Assembly (NCBI RefSeq): GCF_002211305.1
Contig: NZ_LOKW01000011.1
Location: 1-64,000, forward strand
Length of the DNA stretch: 64,000 nucleotides
Source: Rhizobium sp. R634
GTDB taxonomy: Bacteria > Pseudomonadota > Alphaproteobacteria > Rhizobiales > Rhizobiaceae
Direction of reading: 5' to 3'
Positions 7,754 through 17,372 of the stretch are shown here, one piece after another. The position numbers and the translations under genes are program-made. Each line of letters begins with the position of its first letter. Position 1 is the stretch's first letter. The notes below the pieces were generated by a model. That model worked only from the letters and a program-made list of their open reading frames with translations. It was not told where the DNA came from and searched no databases.

Positions 7754-10700
7754 ATGGCCAAGTTTTTCATCCGACGTCCGATTTTCGCCTGGGTCATTGC
7801 GATCACCATCATGCTCGCCGGCCTGCTGGCGATCTACACCCTGTCGATTTCGCAATATCCCGACATCGCCCCGACGACGGTCCGCATCAACGCCACCTAT
7901 CGCGGCGCCAGCGCCGAGACCGTCGAGAAATCGGTGACGACGATCATCGAGGACGGCATGACCGGCCTCGACGACCTCACCTACATGACCTCGACCTCGT
8001 CGACCGGGTCGGCCAGCGTCCAGCTCACCTTCGGAACCAGCATCGATCCCGATATCGCCCAGGTGCAGGTGCAGAACAAGCTGCAGCTCGTCCAGTCGCA
8101 GCTTCCGGGTGATGTCATCGATGCCGGCATCAGCGTGACCCGCTCGACTTCCAGCATCCTTCTCGTCGGCTCGCTCGTTTCGACCGATGGTAAGCGCAGT
8201 TCGGTCGATCTTGGCAACATCATGTCGACCTCCGTCGAGGATCAGATCCAGCGCCTGGAAGGCGTCGGCAGTATCAACGTCTTCGGTTCGGGATACGCCA
8301 TGCGCGTCTGGATCGATCCCTTCAAGCTCTTGAAATATCAGCTGACGCCAAGCGACGTCACGGCAGCGATCCAGGCGCAGAACACCCAGGTTTCCGTCGG
8401 CTCGCTCGGCGCCCAGCCGACGATTCCCGGCCAGCAGCTGAACGTCACCATCACGGCGCAAAGCCAGCTGACCACCGTCGCCGATTTCGAGCATATCATT
8501 CTGAAGGTCGAAAAGGACGGCGCGACGGTGCGCCTCAGCGACGTCTCGCGTATCGAGATCGGCCAGGAAAGCTACGGCGGCAGTTCGCGCTACAACGGCC
8601 TGCCCTCCAGCGGTTTCGCCGTCAATCTGGCGATCGGCGCCAACGCCATCGATACCGCCGCCCGCGTGCGCTCGGCACTCGACGTCATCGGCCGCACTCT
8701 GCCGGAAGGTGTGAAGATCACCTATCCTTACGACACCACGCCCTTCGTGGAACTGTCGATCGAAAAGGTCGTGCATACGCTGATCGAGGCGATCGTCCTC
8801 GTCTTCGTGGTGCTGCTCGTCTTCCTGCAGAATCTCCGCGCGACGCTGATCCCGACGATTGCCGTTCCCGTGGTGCTGCTCGGCACTTTCGGAGTGCTGG
8901 CGGCGACCGGTTATTCCATCAATACGCTGACGATGTTCGCCATGGTTCTGGCGATCGGCCTTCTCGTCGACGACGCGATCGTCGTCGTCGAAAACGTCGA
9001 GCGCATCATGTCCGAAGAAAAGCTTTCGCCGCTCGAGGCGACGGAAAAATCGATGGGCGAGATCACCGGCGCCATTGTCGGCATCGCGCTGGTGCTGACC
9101 GCCGTCTTCATTCCGATGGCCTTCTTCGGCGGTTCGACCGGCATCATCTACCGCCAGTTCTCGATCACCATCGTCTCGGCCATGCTGCTGTCGGCGCTTG
9201 TCGCCATCGTGCTAACGCCGGCGCTCTGCGCCACGATGCTGAAGCCGGTCACCGAACACAGGAAGCACCGCGTCGGCGACTGGTTCAACCGCAACTTCAC
9301 GCGCTCGACCAACGGTTATGTCAAGACCATCGGCTATCTCCTGAAGCGGCCGATCCGCGTCATGCTGGTCTTCCTTCTCGTCGGCGCCGGCTGCGCCTAC
9401 CTCTTCACCCGCCTACCAAGCTCGTTCCTGCCGCAGGAAGACCAAGGCGTGCTGCTGACCATCGTCACCACGCCACCGGGCTCGACCACACAGCAGACCC
9501 AGGCGGTCGTCGAGAAGGTCGAAAATTACTACCGGGAAAACGAGAAGGATGCCGTCGAGTCCGTCTTCGGCGCCCTGGGCTTCGGCTTCAGCGGCTCCGG
9601 ACAGAACAGCGCCATCGTCTTCACCAAACTCAAGGACTTCTCGCAGCGCACCGATCCTAATCTGAGTGCACAGTCGGTCGTCAATCGGGCGCTGCGCAGC
9701 TTCTTTGCGATACGCGAGGCACAGGTCTTCGCGCTTCTGCCGCCGGCGATCCAGGGCCTCGGCGTGTCGAGCGGCTTTTCCATGTATCTCGTCGATACCG
9801 GCGGCCATGGCAACGATGCTCTGACGGCCGCCTCCAAGCGGCTCATCCAGATGGGCAACTCGTCGGGCAAGGTCGTGGCGCTGCGCAGCAGCAACAAGGA
9901 AGTCGAGCCGCAGATGCGCATCGTGCTCGATCAGGAAAAGATCGGCGCCATGGGCGTCGACATCGCCTCGGTCAATTCGATGCTGTCGATCATCTTCACC
10001 GGCCGCGACGTCAACGACTTCACGCTGAACGGCGAGATCAAGCCGGTCTATGTCCAGGGCGACGCGCCCTTCCGCATGCAGCCGGACGATCTGAACCACT
10101 GGTATGCCCGCAACACTTCAGGCGAAATGGTGCCCTTCTCCGCCTTTACCAAAACAGAATGGGTGAAGGGCGCACCCTCGCTTGCCCGTTTCAACGCAGT
10201 CAGCGCCATCCCGCTCGACGGCGCTTCGGCTCCCGGCGTGTCCTCCGGCGATGCGATGAACGAAATGGAAGCGCTGACCGAACAGCTCGGCGGTGGCTAC
10301 ACGGTCGCCTGGCAGGGCATCTCCTATCAGGAGCGCCTTTCCGGCTCGCAAGCGCCGATGCTCTATGCGATTTCCGTTCTCGTCGTCTTCCTCTGCCTGG
10401 CGGCGCTTTACGAAAGCTGGTCGATCCCCTTCTCGGTGATCATGGCGGTGCCGGTCGGCATTCTCGGCGCGCTGGCGGCGGCAACGCTTTTCGGCCAGGC
10501 GAACGACGTCTATTTCAAGGTCGGCCTGCTGACCACGATCGGGCTTGCGGCGAAGAACGCGATCCTGATCGTCGAATTCGCCAAGGACCGGATGGAAAGC
10601 GGGCTGGGACTCTACGAGGCGACGCTGGAGGCTGCGAGACTACGCCTGCGGCCGATCATCATGACCTCGCTCGCCTTCATTCTCGGCGTCGTGCCGCTGG

Positions 10701-10864
10701 CCATCGCGACAGGCGCGGGCTCGGCGGCGCAGAACGCCATCGGCATCGGCGTTCTCGGCGGCATGCTCGCGGCGACGCTGCTCGGAATTTTCTTTGTGCC
10801 GCCCTTTTTCGTCGTGATCCGACGCATCTTTGCCACACGCGGCAAAAATGCGGCATCAGTGTGA
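7754..10864 (+). CDS. RND multidrug efflux pump, AcrB/HAE-1 class
   Basis: A 1036-residue proton-driven transporter, full length for the family (E. coli AcrB has 1049). It has the usual opening MAKFFIRRPIFAWV and twelve membrane segments in two halves with large periplasmic loops. The proton-relay Asp pair lies in TM4 (GLLVDDAIVVVENVERIM), and the conserved AAKNAILIVEFAKD in TM10 is also present. It lies 48 bases after the adaptor gene. It probably exports hydrophobic toxins such as plant phenolics or antibiotics, but the substrate range cannot be read from sequence. Confidence 0.94.
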   Translation: MAKFFIRRPIFAWVIAITIMLAGLLAIYTLSISQYPDIAPTTVRINATYRGASAETVEKSVTTIIEDGMTGLDDLTYMTSTSSTGSASVQLTFGTSIDPDIAQVQVQNKLQLVQSQLPGDVIDAGISVTRSTSSILLVGSLVSTDGKRSSVDLGNIMSTSVEDQIQRLEGVGSINVFGSGYAMRVWIDPFKLLKYQLTPSDVTAAIQAQNTQVSVGSLGAQPTIPGQQLNVTITAQSQLTTVADFEHIILKVEKDGATVRLSDVSRIEIGQESYGGSSRYNGLPSSGFAVNLAIGANAIDTAARVRSALDVIGRTLPEGVKITYPYDTTPFVELSIEKVVHTLIEAIVLVFVVLLVFLQNLRATLIPTIAVPVVLLGTFGVLAATGYSINTLTMFAMVLAIGLLVDDAIVVVENVERIMSEEKLSPLEATEKSMGEITGAIVGIALVLTAVFIPMAFFGGSTGIIYRQFSITIVSAMLLSALVAIVLTPALCATMLKPVTEHRKHRVGDWFNRNFTRSTNGYVKTIGYLLKRPIRVMLVFLLVGAGCAYLFTRLPSSFLPQEDQGVLLTIVTTPPGSTTQQTQAVVEKVENYYRENEKDAVESVFGALGFGFSGSGQNSAIVFTKLKDFSQRTDPNLSAQSVVNRALRSFFAIREAQVFALLPPAIQGLGVSSGFSMYLVDTGGHGNDALTAASKRLIQMGNSSGKVVALRSSNKEVEPQMRIVLDQEKIGAMGVDIASVNSMLSIIFTGRDVNDFTLNGEIKPVYVQGDAPFRMQPDDLNHWYARNTSGEMVPFSAFTKTEWVKGAPSLARFNAVSAIPLDGASAPGVSSGDAMNEMEALTEQLGGGYTVAWQGISYQERLSGSQAPMLYAISVLVVFLCLAALYESWSIPFSVIMAVPVGILGALAAATLFGQANDVYFKVGLLTTIGLAAKNAILIVEFAKDRMESGLGLYEATLEAARLRLRPIIMTSLAFILGVVPLAIATGAGSAAQNAIGIGVLGGMLAATLLGIFFVPPFFVVIRRIFATRGKNAASV

Positions 10865-11015
10865 TATAAATGCACTGTGATAATGCTGTTCCGATTGCTA
10901 CATTGCGCCCGACTGCTTCGGAGTGTGTGTTATTGGTAGAACGAGGCGCGGCGGCCGATAGTGAAGCATGAAGCTTCGGACAAGAATTGACTTGCTCGAG
11001 TACAGGAAGAAATGA

Positions 11016-12452
11016 ATGGTATCTCTTCGTTTTGCCACACCGGCATTATTGTTATTACTGTCGGGCTGTGTTGTAGGCCCGGATCATGCTCCTCCTGAAA
11101 TGCCGCTGCCCGCCAAATTCGGAGAAGGCGGGACGAAGAGTGTAGGTGATGTTGCTACCGCAGCCTGGTGGACCGCCTTCAACGATCCCAAACTGAATGG
11201 CTATGTCCAGGCCGGCCTCGACCAGAACCTCAGCGTCCAGCAGGCGATCGAACGCATCAATGCGGCGTCCGCCAACGTCACCACCGCCGGTGCCGGCGGC
11301 CTGCCGAACCTGACGGTCGGCGGCTCGCACACGGTCAGCGGCCAGAGGGGCGAGCTGCGCACGCAGTTCGACACGCGCAACACCAGTGCCGGCGACGTCC
11401 AGCTGAGCTGGCTGCTCGATCTCTTCGGTCTCTACAAGCGCAGCACCGAGAGCGCGCTCGCTTCGCTCGATTCCGCCTACGCATCTGCCGATGTCGCCAA
11501 GCTGACCCTGGTGCAGGATCTCGTCTCGAGCTACATCGACGTTCGCTACTATCAGCAGCGCCTGGCGCTTTCGAGGGCCAACCTGAAGTCTCGTCAGGAA
11601 ACCTACGAACTGACCAAGTTCCAGCTTGAGGCCGGCGCCGCCTCGCGTCTCGATGTCGTCCAGGCCGAAGGTCTCGTCCAGTCGACGCTTGCCGAAATCC
11701 CCGGCCTCGAAACCAACATCCGCATCTCGGCCCATCACATCGCCACGCTGCTCGGCCTGCCGGCCTCGGCTCTCGTCGACGAATTGCTGAAGGGCCGTGG
11801 CCAGCCGGTATTCCGCGGCGGCATCAATTCCGGCATCCCGGCAGACCTGATCCGCAACCGTCCGGACATTCGTGTCGCCGAACGGGACCTCGCCGCAGCA
11901 ACGGCCAATATCGGTGTTGCCGAAGCGCAGCTTTACCCGAGCATCTCGCTCAGCGGTTCGATCTCGCCCTCCTACATCAACCAGCGCGGCATTCATGGCG
12001 ACCTGACCCCGTGGTCCTTCGGTCCGACCCTCAACCTGCCGATCTTCGACGGCGGCCGTCTGCGTGCCAACGTCAAGTCAGCACAGTCCACTGCTGCCAC
12101 CGCCTACCTCAACTGGAAGTCCACGGTGCTGACCGCTGTCGAGCAGGTCGAGAACGCGCTTGCAGCCGTCCGGCGCGACGCCCAGACGGTCGCCGCCCTT
12201 CAGGCTCAGGTGAAGACCACGCAGGAAACGCTCGAACTTTCCACCGCATCCTATAAGGACGGCGCCTCCTCGCTGCTCGACGTTCTCGACGCGCAGCGCC
12301 AGGTCTCGCTCGCCCAGGCAAGCCTTGCCCAGGCCGTCCAGCAGATGGCCAAGGACTATGTCTCGCTGAACATCGCAGTCGGCGGCGGCTATGCTCCCGG
12401 CGGCAAGACCACCGTACCGGTGAAGGTTGCTCCGGCAAAAGCCAAGAGCTGA
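11016..12452 (+). CDS. Outer-membrane efflux lipoprotein, NodT/OprM family
   Basis: A 478-residue TolC-like channel. The signal peptide carries the lipobox LLSGC. Two outer-membrane efflux repeats follow, with the typical WWTAF near the N terminus, RPDIRVAERDLAAA in the middle and LFGLYKRSTESALA/PTLNLPIFDGGRLRA in the equivalent positions. It starts after CAGGAAG and ends with a strong terminator. It completes the tripartite pump. The 151-base gap from the pump gene is unusually wide and could hold a secondary promoter. Confidence 0.92.
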   Translation: MVSLRFATPALLLLLSGCVVGPDHAPPEMPLPAKFGEGGTKSVGDVATAAWWTAFNDPKLNGYVQAGLDQNLSVQQAIERINAASANVTTAGAGGLPNLTVGGSHTVSGQRGELRTQFDTRNTSAGDVQLSWLLDLFGLYKRSTESALASLDSAYASADVAKLTLVQDLVSSYIDVRYYQQRLALSRANLKSRQETYELTKFQLEAGAASRLDVVQAEGLVQSTLAEIPGLETNIRISAHHIATLLGLPASALVDELLKGRGQPVFRGGINSGIPADLIRNRPDIRVAERDLAAATANIGVAEAQLYPSISLSGSISPSYINQRGIHGDLTPWSFGPTLNLPIFDGGRLRANVKSAQSTAATAYLNWKSTVLTAVEQVENALAAVRRDAQTVAALQAQVKTTQETLELSTASYKDGASSLLDVLDAQRQVSLAQASLAQAVQQMAKDYVSLNIAVGGGYAPGGKTTVPVKVAPAKAKS

Positions 12453-12478
12453 TTGGCATTGCCTTTCTGGAAAATACC

Positions 12479-12509
12479 AAGCCCCGCGATCGTCTCGCGG
12501 GGCTTTTTT
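12479..12509 (+). terminator. Rho-independent terminator of the efflux operon
   Basis: AAGCCCCGCGA (12479-12489) pairs perfectly with TCGCGGGGCTT (12495-12505) around a 5-base loop, and a run of T residues follows. This is a textbook intrinsic terminator. Confidence 0.9.
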
Positions 12510-12582
12510 CATGCGGCTTCGCATGGGATAATTGCGCAGCAACGGAATTTGGATTCGACAAGCGGCGATCGCTGATATAGGA

Positions 12583-12602
12583 CTGATTAAACGATTAATC
12601 AG
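12583..12602. promoter_or_regulatory. LacI-family operator
   Basis: CTGATTAA-ACGA-TTAATCAG is an 18/20 palindrome with a central CG, the classic form of a LacI/GalR-family operator. It lies 10 bases before the lacI-type start and just after a TATAG -10-like element, so it would block transcription of the regulator and the whole downstream operon (autoregulation). Confidence 0.7.
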
Positions 12603-12612
12603 GCGACCTGAA

Positions 12613-13662
12613 ATGGCTTCATCGCGCCCGGGACCCAACCTCAGCAGGATAGCGACCTCGCTCGGCGTCTCGATTGCCACGGTCTCCAACGCGCTTTCCG
12701 GGAAAGGCCGGGTCTCCGACCAATTGGTCGAAAGAATTCGCGAGCATGCCGCCGAACTCGGTTATGTCCCGAGCCAGGCCGGCCGGGCGCTCAGGACCGG
12801 CCGTAGTGGCGTTCTCGGCCTGGTGCTGCCCGATATCGCCAACCCACTGTTCCCGAAGATCGCACAGGCGATCGAATTCGCAGCCTCCGCCGCGGGCTAT
12901 GGCGTGCTGATCGCGGATTCCCGCGGCGATGCCGCCGCACAGGCCGAGGCGATCAACCGTCTGGTCGAACGTGGCGTCGATGGCATGGTCGTCATTCCGC
13001 GCCGCGCCACCCGCATTACGTTTGCCGCCTGTCCGGTCGCCGTCATCGACACGCCTTCGACGCCGGGCAACACCGTTTCCGCCGATCATTGGCAGGGCGG
13101 GCGTGAAATCGCCCTCCATCTCGCCGATCTCGGTCATCAGCGCATCCTCATTATTGGCAACAACCAGGAATCCAGCGTTCAGAACGACCGCGCCGGCGGC
13201 ATCCGCGCTGGTCTCCGCCCCGGCATGCAGGCTGAAACCCTCTGGATCGACAAGCTGGAACGGGATGGCGGCAACGGCTGTCCGCTCGGCCTGGCCGAAA
13301 GGGCGAGGCAGGGTTTTACCGCTTTCGCGGCCCTCTCCGATCTGCAGGCGCTGCGCGCGCTGACGGAGCTGCAGCAGGCCGGCATCAATGTTCCCGCCCA
13401 TGTCAGCGTCACCGGCTTCGACGACCTCATCTGGTCGCCCGTCGTCACTCCGTCGCTGACGACGGTCAGGATGGACATGGACAGGATTGCCGGGATCGCC
13501 GTCTCGGCCCTGGCGGATACCATAAGCAAAAGCCGCGCCCGGGAAGGCGTGCTCGTTACCGCGGAGATCGAACGCGTCGCAATGCAGCTGATCGTCCGCC
13601 AATCATCCGGGCCTCGTGAACCCGGCACTAAAAACCTCAGAGATGGAGAACATGTAAGATGA
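12613..13662 (+). CDS. LacI-family repressor of the nucleoside/ABC operon
   Basis: A 349-residue regulator. The helix-turn-helix and hinge lie near residues 9-55 (SRIATSLGVSIATVSNALSGKGRVS, LGYVPSQAGRALRTGRSGVLGLV), followed by a periplasmic-binding-protein-like effector domain. ATG at 12613 follows the operator. The gene overlaps the next start by four bases (ATGA), so repressor and transporter are cotranscribed. By context the inducer is probably a purine nucleoside or base (inference). The family is certain; the ligand is not. Confidence 0.9.
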   Translation: MASSRPGPNLSRIATSLGVSIATVSNALSGKGRVSDQLVERIREHAAELGYVPSQAGRALRTGRSGVLGLVLPDIANPLFPKIAQAIEFAASAAGYGVLIADSRGDAAAQAEAINRLVERGVDGMVVIPRRATRITFAACPVAVIDTPSTPGNTVSADHWQGGREIALHLADLGHQRILIIGNNQESSVQNDRAGGIRAGLRPGMQAETLWIDKLERDGGNGCPLGLAERARQGFTAFAALSDLQALRALTELQQAGINVPAHVSVTGFDDLIWSPVVTPSLTTVRMDMDRIAGIAVSALADTISKSRAREGVLVTAEIERVAMQLIVRQSSGPREPGTKNLRDGEHVR

Positions 13663-14681
13663 AAAAAGCTCTCATTGCCTCGGTGGCGCTTGCAGCGCTG
13701 TCCCCGCTTGGCGCGGCTGCCGCCGAACGGACGCTGACCATATCCGTCTATGCCTTCGCGCAGGACGATTTCAAGACGCTGGTCTACGATCCCTTCGAGG
13801 CCCAATGCGGCTGCAAGCTGGTGGTGGAAACAGGCAACAGCGTCGAGCGCCTGGCCAAGATGGAAGCCAACAAGGCCAATCCCGCCGTCGATCTCGCCGC
13901 CGTTTCGATGGCGGATGCGCTGGCCGCCTCGCGCGCCGGCCTGATCGACAAGATCGATACCGCCAAACTTTCCAATTTCGCCAAGCTTTACGACGTCGCC
14001 AAGGATCCGAATGGCGACGGCATGAGCGTCGGCTATACATTCTACGCCACCTCGATCGCCTATCGTTCCGACAAGATGAAGATCGAATCCTGGGCCGATC
14101 TCCTGAAGCCGGAATATGTCGGCCATGTCGCCTTCCCCAATGTCACCACCAACCAGAGCCCGCCGGCGCTCTATATGCTGGGGCTGGCGCTCGGCAAGGA
14201 TACGCCCGATCTGAAGGGCCCGATCGAAGCCTTGGGCGAGAAGAAGGACGACGTCGTCACATTCTACGAAAAGTCCTCCCAGCTCGTGCAACTCATGCAG
14301 CAGGAGGAGATCTGGGCGGCTCCCATCGGCCGCTTCTCCTGGGCAGGCTTCACCAAGCTCGACGTGCCCGTTGCCTGGGCAACCCCGAAAGAGGGTCAGA
14401 CCGGCGGCATGAACGTGCTGGTGCTGACCAAGGGTTCGAAGAACCAGGATCTTGCCATGCAGTTCATGGACTTCTGGCTTTCGACCGAAACCCAGACCAA
14501 GCTCGCCGAAAAGCTGATCGACAGCCCCGCCAACAGCGAGGTCAAGCTTTCCGAAGCCGCCGCCAACAACCTCACCTATGGCGAGGAGACGGCCAAGAGC
14601 CTCAAGCTGATCCCGTCCGCCATCGCCCTCGACAATCGCGCCGGCTGGCTGAAGACCTGGAACGACAAGGTCGGTCAATAA
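13659..14681 (+). CDS. ABC transporter substrate-binding protein, spermidine/putrescine-iron class
   Basis: A 340-residue periplasmic protein with a Sec signal peptide (MKKALIASVALAALSPLGAAAA). The body resembles the PotD/Fe3+ solute-binding group rather than the BmpA/Med type usually seen for nucleosides; segments include YDPFEAQCGCKLVVETGN and DLLKPEYVGHVAFPN. Its operon carries nucleoside hydrolase and adenine deaminase, so I infer a nucleoside or related purine ligand, although sequence class alone would suggest polyamines. It overlaps the lacI stop by four bases. Confidence 0.82.
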   Translation: MKKALIASVALAALSPLGAAAAERTLTISVYAFAQDDFKTLVYDPFEAQCGCKLVVETGNSVERLAKMEANKANPAVDLAAVSMADALAASRAGLIDKIDTAKLSNFAKLYDVAKDPNGDGMSVGYTFYATSIAYRSDKMKIESWADLLKPEYVGHVAFPNVTTNQSPPALYMLGLALGKDTPDLKGPIEALGEKKDDVVTFYEKSSQLVQLMQQEEIWAAPIGRFSWAGFTKLDVPVAWATPKEGQTGGMNVLVLTKGSKNQDLAMQFMDFWLSTETQTKLAEKLIDSPANSEVKLSEAAANNLTYGEETAKSLKLIPSAIALDNRAGWLKTWNDKVGQ

Positions 14682-14746
14682 GCCGCTTCTGAAACCGGTC
14701 CCGGCCTTCTCGTCGGGGCCGCCCTCCTCTCCCGGAAAGGCGCCTC

Positions 14747-15574
14747 ATGTTCCAGAACCGTGCAGAAGCCCTGGCGCTTGCGCTGCCGGCCGCCGTCTTC
14801 GCGACCCTGGTCTTTCTGCTGCCCGTCGCAATCCTGCTGTCGGAAGGCTTCCGCGCCGGCGGAGCCTGGACGCTGTCGGCCTATGCCGGCTTCTTTTCCG
14901 AGACGCTGAACCGCACCGTTTTCCTGCGCTCCTTCCGGCTCGGCCTCGAAGTTACCGCCGTTTCGGCAGTCATCGGCTACGCCGCAGCCTTCGCCATCGT
15001 CAACCTGCCGCCGACAGGCAAAGGGCGCATGATCGGCCTCGTCACCCTGCCGCTGATGATCTCGCCAGTGGCGCGCACCTATGCCTGGATCGTCATTCTC
15101 GGCCGCACCGGCATCGTCAACCAGGCGATCACGGGCCTCGGTTTCAGTGCGGAGCCGCTGCGCCTGCTCTTCACCGAAACCGCCGTCTTCATCGGTCTCT
15201 TGCAGCTCTTCCTGCCGCTGATGATCCTGTCGCTGATCAGCGCCCTTGAAAACATGCCGAGGGATGCGATCCCCGCCGCCCGTGTTCTCGGTGCCAACTG
15301 GTTCCAGGTCTTCTGGAAGGTCGTCCTGCCGCTGACCCGCGAAGGGCTCGTCATCGGCGGCACGCTCGTCTTCACCGGCTCGCTCACCGCCTACATCACC
15401 CCCGCCATTCTCGGCGGCTCGAAGGTGCTGATGCTCGAAACCCTGATGTACCAGCAGGTCTCCGTCGCCAATGATTTCGTCTCGGCGAGCGTCATCGCCT
15501 TCATCCTGATCGTCATGAGCTTTGCCGCCAATCTCCTGCTGAAACGCCTGGCGACGGCGAGGAGCCGCCGATGA
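14747..15574 (+). CDS. ABC transporter permease, PotB-like
   Basis: A 275-residue inner-membrane permease with about six helices. The EAA-type loop reads PRDAIPAARVLGANWFQVFWKVVLP and contacts the ATPase. It lies 65 bases after the binding-protein gene and overlaps the next permease start by four bases (ATGA). It pairs with the following permease as a heterodimer. The substrate is that of the operon's binding protein. Confidence 0.87.
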   Translation: MFQNRAEALALALPAAVFATLVFLLPVAILLSEGFRAGGAWTLSAYAGFFSETLNRTVFLRSFRLGLEVTAVSAVIGYAAAFAIVNLPPTGKGRMIGLVTLPLMISPVARTYAWIVILGRTGIVNQAITGLGFSAEPLRLLFTETAVFIGLLQLFLPLMILSLISALENMPRDAIPAARVLGANWFQVFWKVVLPLTREGLVIGGTLVFTGSLTAYITPAILGGSKVLMLETLMYQQVSVANDFVSASVIAFILIVMSFAANLLLKRLATARSRR

Positions 15575-16350
15575 CCGCCCGTCTCTTTTCGCCCGTGGTG
15601 CTCTTCCTCTTGCTGGTCTTCCTGATCGGCCCGTTCCTGATCATCATCGCCGCCTCGCTCTCGGCAGGCGATACGCTGGCCTTCCCGCCGCAGGGCCTGT
15701 CGCTGCGCTGGGTGATGAAGGTCTTCACCATCGAAAGCTTCCGCGACAGCTTTGCCATGTCGATGTTCCTTGCCGTTTTCGGAACGCTCGCGGCCCTTGT
15801 CCTCGGCATTCCCGCCGCCTACGCCCTGTCGCGTTACCGGCTGCCCGGAGCCGAGACGGTACGCACCATCGTCTCGCTGCCGATCATCGTTCCCGGCATC
15901 ATCGTCGGCCTGGCATTGCTGCGTTATCTCGTCGTGCCCTTCGGCTTCAACATCACGCTTGCCCTCTTCTTCGCCCACGCGGCCCTCGTGCTGCCCTATG
16001 CCGTGCGCGTCGTCTCCGCGAGCCTCGACAATCTGCGTTCGGATATCGAGGAAGCGGCCGTATTGCTTGGTTCCTCCAGGCTCGGGGCCTTCTTCCGCGT
16101 GGTGATGCCGAATATCCGCGGCGGCATTCTGGCCGCCTTCATCCTCGGCTTCGTCACCAGCTTCAATCAGGTGCCGGTCTCGCTCTTTCTTTCCGGCCCC
16201 GGCGTTCGGACGCTGCCGATCGACATGCTGGGTTACATGGAAACCACCTACGATCCGTCCATCGCGGCGCTCTCCGCCCTTCTCGCTTTCCTGTCGATCG
16301 GCATCGTCTTCCTCGCCGAACGCTTCCTGGGATTTTCGCGTTATGTCTGA
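15571..16350 (+). CDS. ABC transporter permease, PotC-like
   Basis: A 259-residue permease with six hydrophobic helices. The EAA loop reads DIEEAAVLLGSSRLGAFFRVVMP. It starts inside the stop codon of the first permease and overlaps the ATPase start by eight bases, so the three products are made together. It forms the second half of the membrane channel. Confidence 0.87.
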   Translation: MTARLFSPVVLFLLLVFLIGPFLIIIAASLSAGDTLAFPPQGLSLRWVMKVFTIESFRDSFAMSMFLAVFGTLAALVLGIPAAYALSRYRLPGAETVRTIVSLPIIVPGIIVGLALLRYLVVPFGFNITLALFFAHAALVLPYAVRVVSASLDNLRSDIEEAAVLLGSSRLGAFFRVVMPNIRGGILAAFILGFVTSFNQVPVSLFLSGPGVRTLPIDMLGYMETTYDPSIAALSALLAFLSIGIVFLAERFLGFSRYV

Positions 16351-17368
16351 TGCCTATCTTCAACTCGACAAGCTGACGCTGAGCTACGGCGATACAGTCG
16401 CGGTGAGGGATCTCGATCTTGCGATCGGCAAAGGCGAGCTCGTCGCCCTTCTCGGGCCGTCCGGCTGCGGCAAGACGACGACGATGCGCGCCATTGCCGG
16501 TCTGCTGACGCCCGCCTCCGGCCGCATCCGCCTCGACGGCGCCGATATCACCCGCGTCTCCGCCAACAAACGCGCCGTCGGTCTCGTCTTCCAATCCTAC
16601 GCTTTGTTCCCGCATCTGACCGTCTACGAGAACGTCGCCTTCGGCCTGCGCCTCAAGGGCATCTCCGGCGCGGATCTCGATACCCGCGTCGGCGCCGGCC
16701 TGAAATCCGTCGGCCTCACCGCTTTCGCAGGCCGCAAGCCCACCGAACTCTCCGGCGGTCAGCAGCAGCGCGTCGCACTCGCCCGCTCGATGGTGATGGA
16801 GCCGAAGGTGCTGCTGCTCGACGAGCCGCTCTCCAATCTCGATGCCCGCCTTCGCTTGGAAATGCGCGCCGAACTGCAGCGCGTGCAAAAGGAAACCGGC
16901 GTCACCATGATCTTCGTGACCCATGACCAGGTGGAGGCCCTGGCGCTAGCCGACCGCATCGTCGTGATGCTGAACGGCGGCATCGAGCAGATCGGCACGC
17001 CGGAAGAAATCTATAACAATCCCGTCTCCGCCTTCGTCGCCGATTTCGTCGGCTTCGAGAACGTTTTTGCGCTCAAGGACGGGAAGCTTGCGACGCCGAA
17101 CGGCCCGGTCGCACTTTCCGCTCCGCCGCCGCAAGCTGCCGCAGGCTTGGCCTGGCGTCCGCGCACGGTGATCCTCGGCTCAGGTTCATTCCAGGGAACG
17201 GTGCGCGGCACTTCCTTTGCCGGCAACAGCCGCGAGTATCTCCTCGATACACCGCTCGGGCCAATCAAGGCCGAGATCGACGCAGGCCTGCCGCCGCACG
17301 AGATCGGTAGCACCCTCGCCTTCGACCTGCCGGTCTCCGGCGCGGCCAACCTCAAGCGCTTCGGGTGA
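16343..17368 (+). CDS. ABC transporter ATP-binding protein, PotA/MalK type
   Basis: A 341-residue ATPase. Walker A is GPSGCGKTT (about 38-46), the signature LSGGQQQR is near 135, and Walker B VLLLDEPLSNLDA is near 155. The switch His lies in FVTHDQ. A C-terminal TOBE-type regulatory domain follows at about 240-341. It energises the preceding two permeases. The next start is four bases after the stop. Confidence 0.92.
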   Translation: MSDAYLQLDKLTLSYGDTVAVRDLDLAIGKGELVALLGPSGCGKTTTMRAIAGLLTPASGRIRLDGADITRVSANKRAVGLVFQSYALFPHLTVYENVAFGLRLKGISGADLDTRVGAGLKSVGLTAFAGRKPTELSGGQQQRVALARSMVMEPKVLLLDEPLSNLDARLRLEMRAELQRVQKETGVTMIFVTHDQVEALALADRIVVMLNGGIEQIGTPEEIYNNPVSAFVADFVGFENVFALKDGKLATPNGPVALSAPPPQAAAGLAWRPRTVILGSGSFQGTVRGTSFAGNSREYLLDTPLGPIKAEIDAGLPPHEIGSTLAFDLPVSGAANLKRFG

Positions 17369-17372
17369 CATC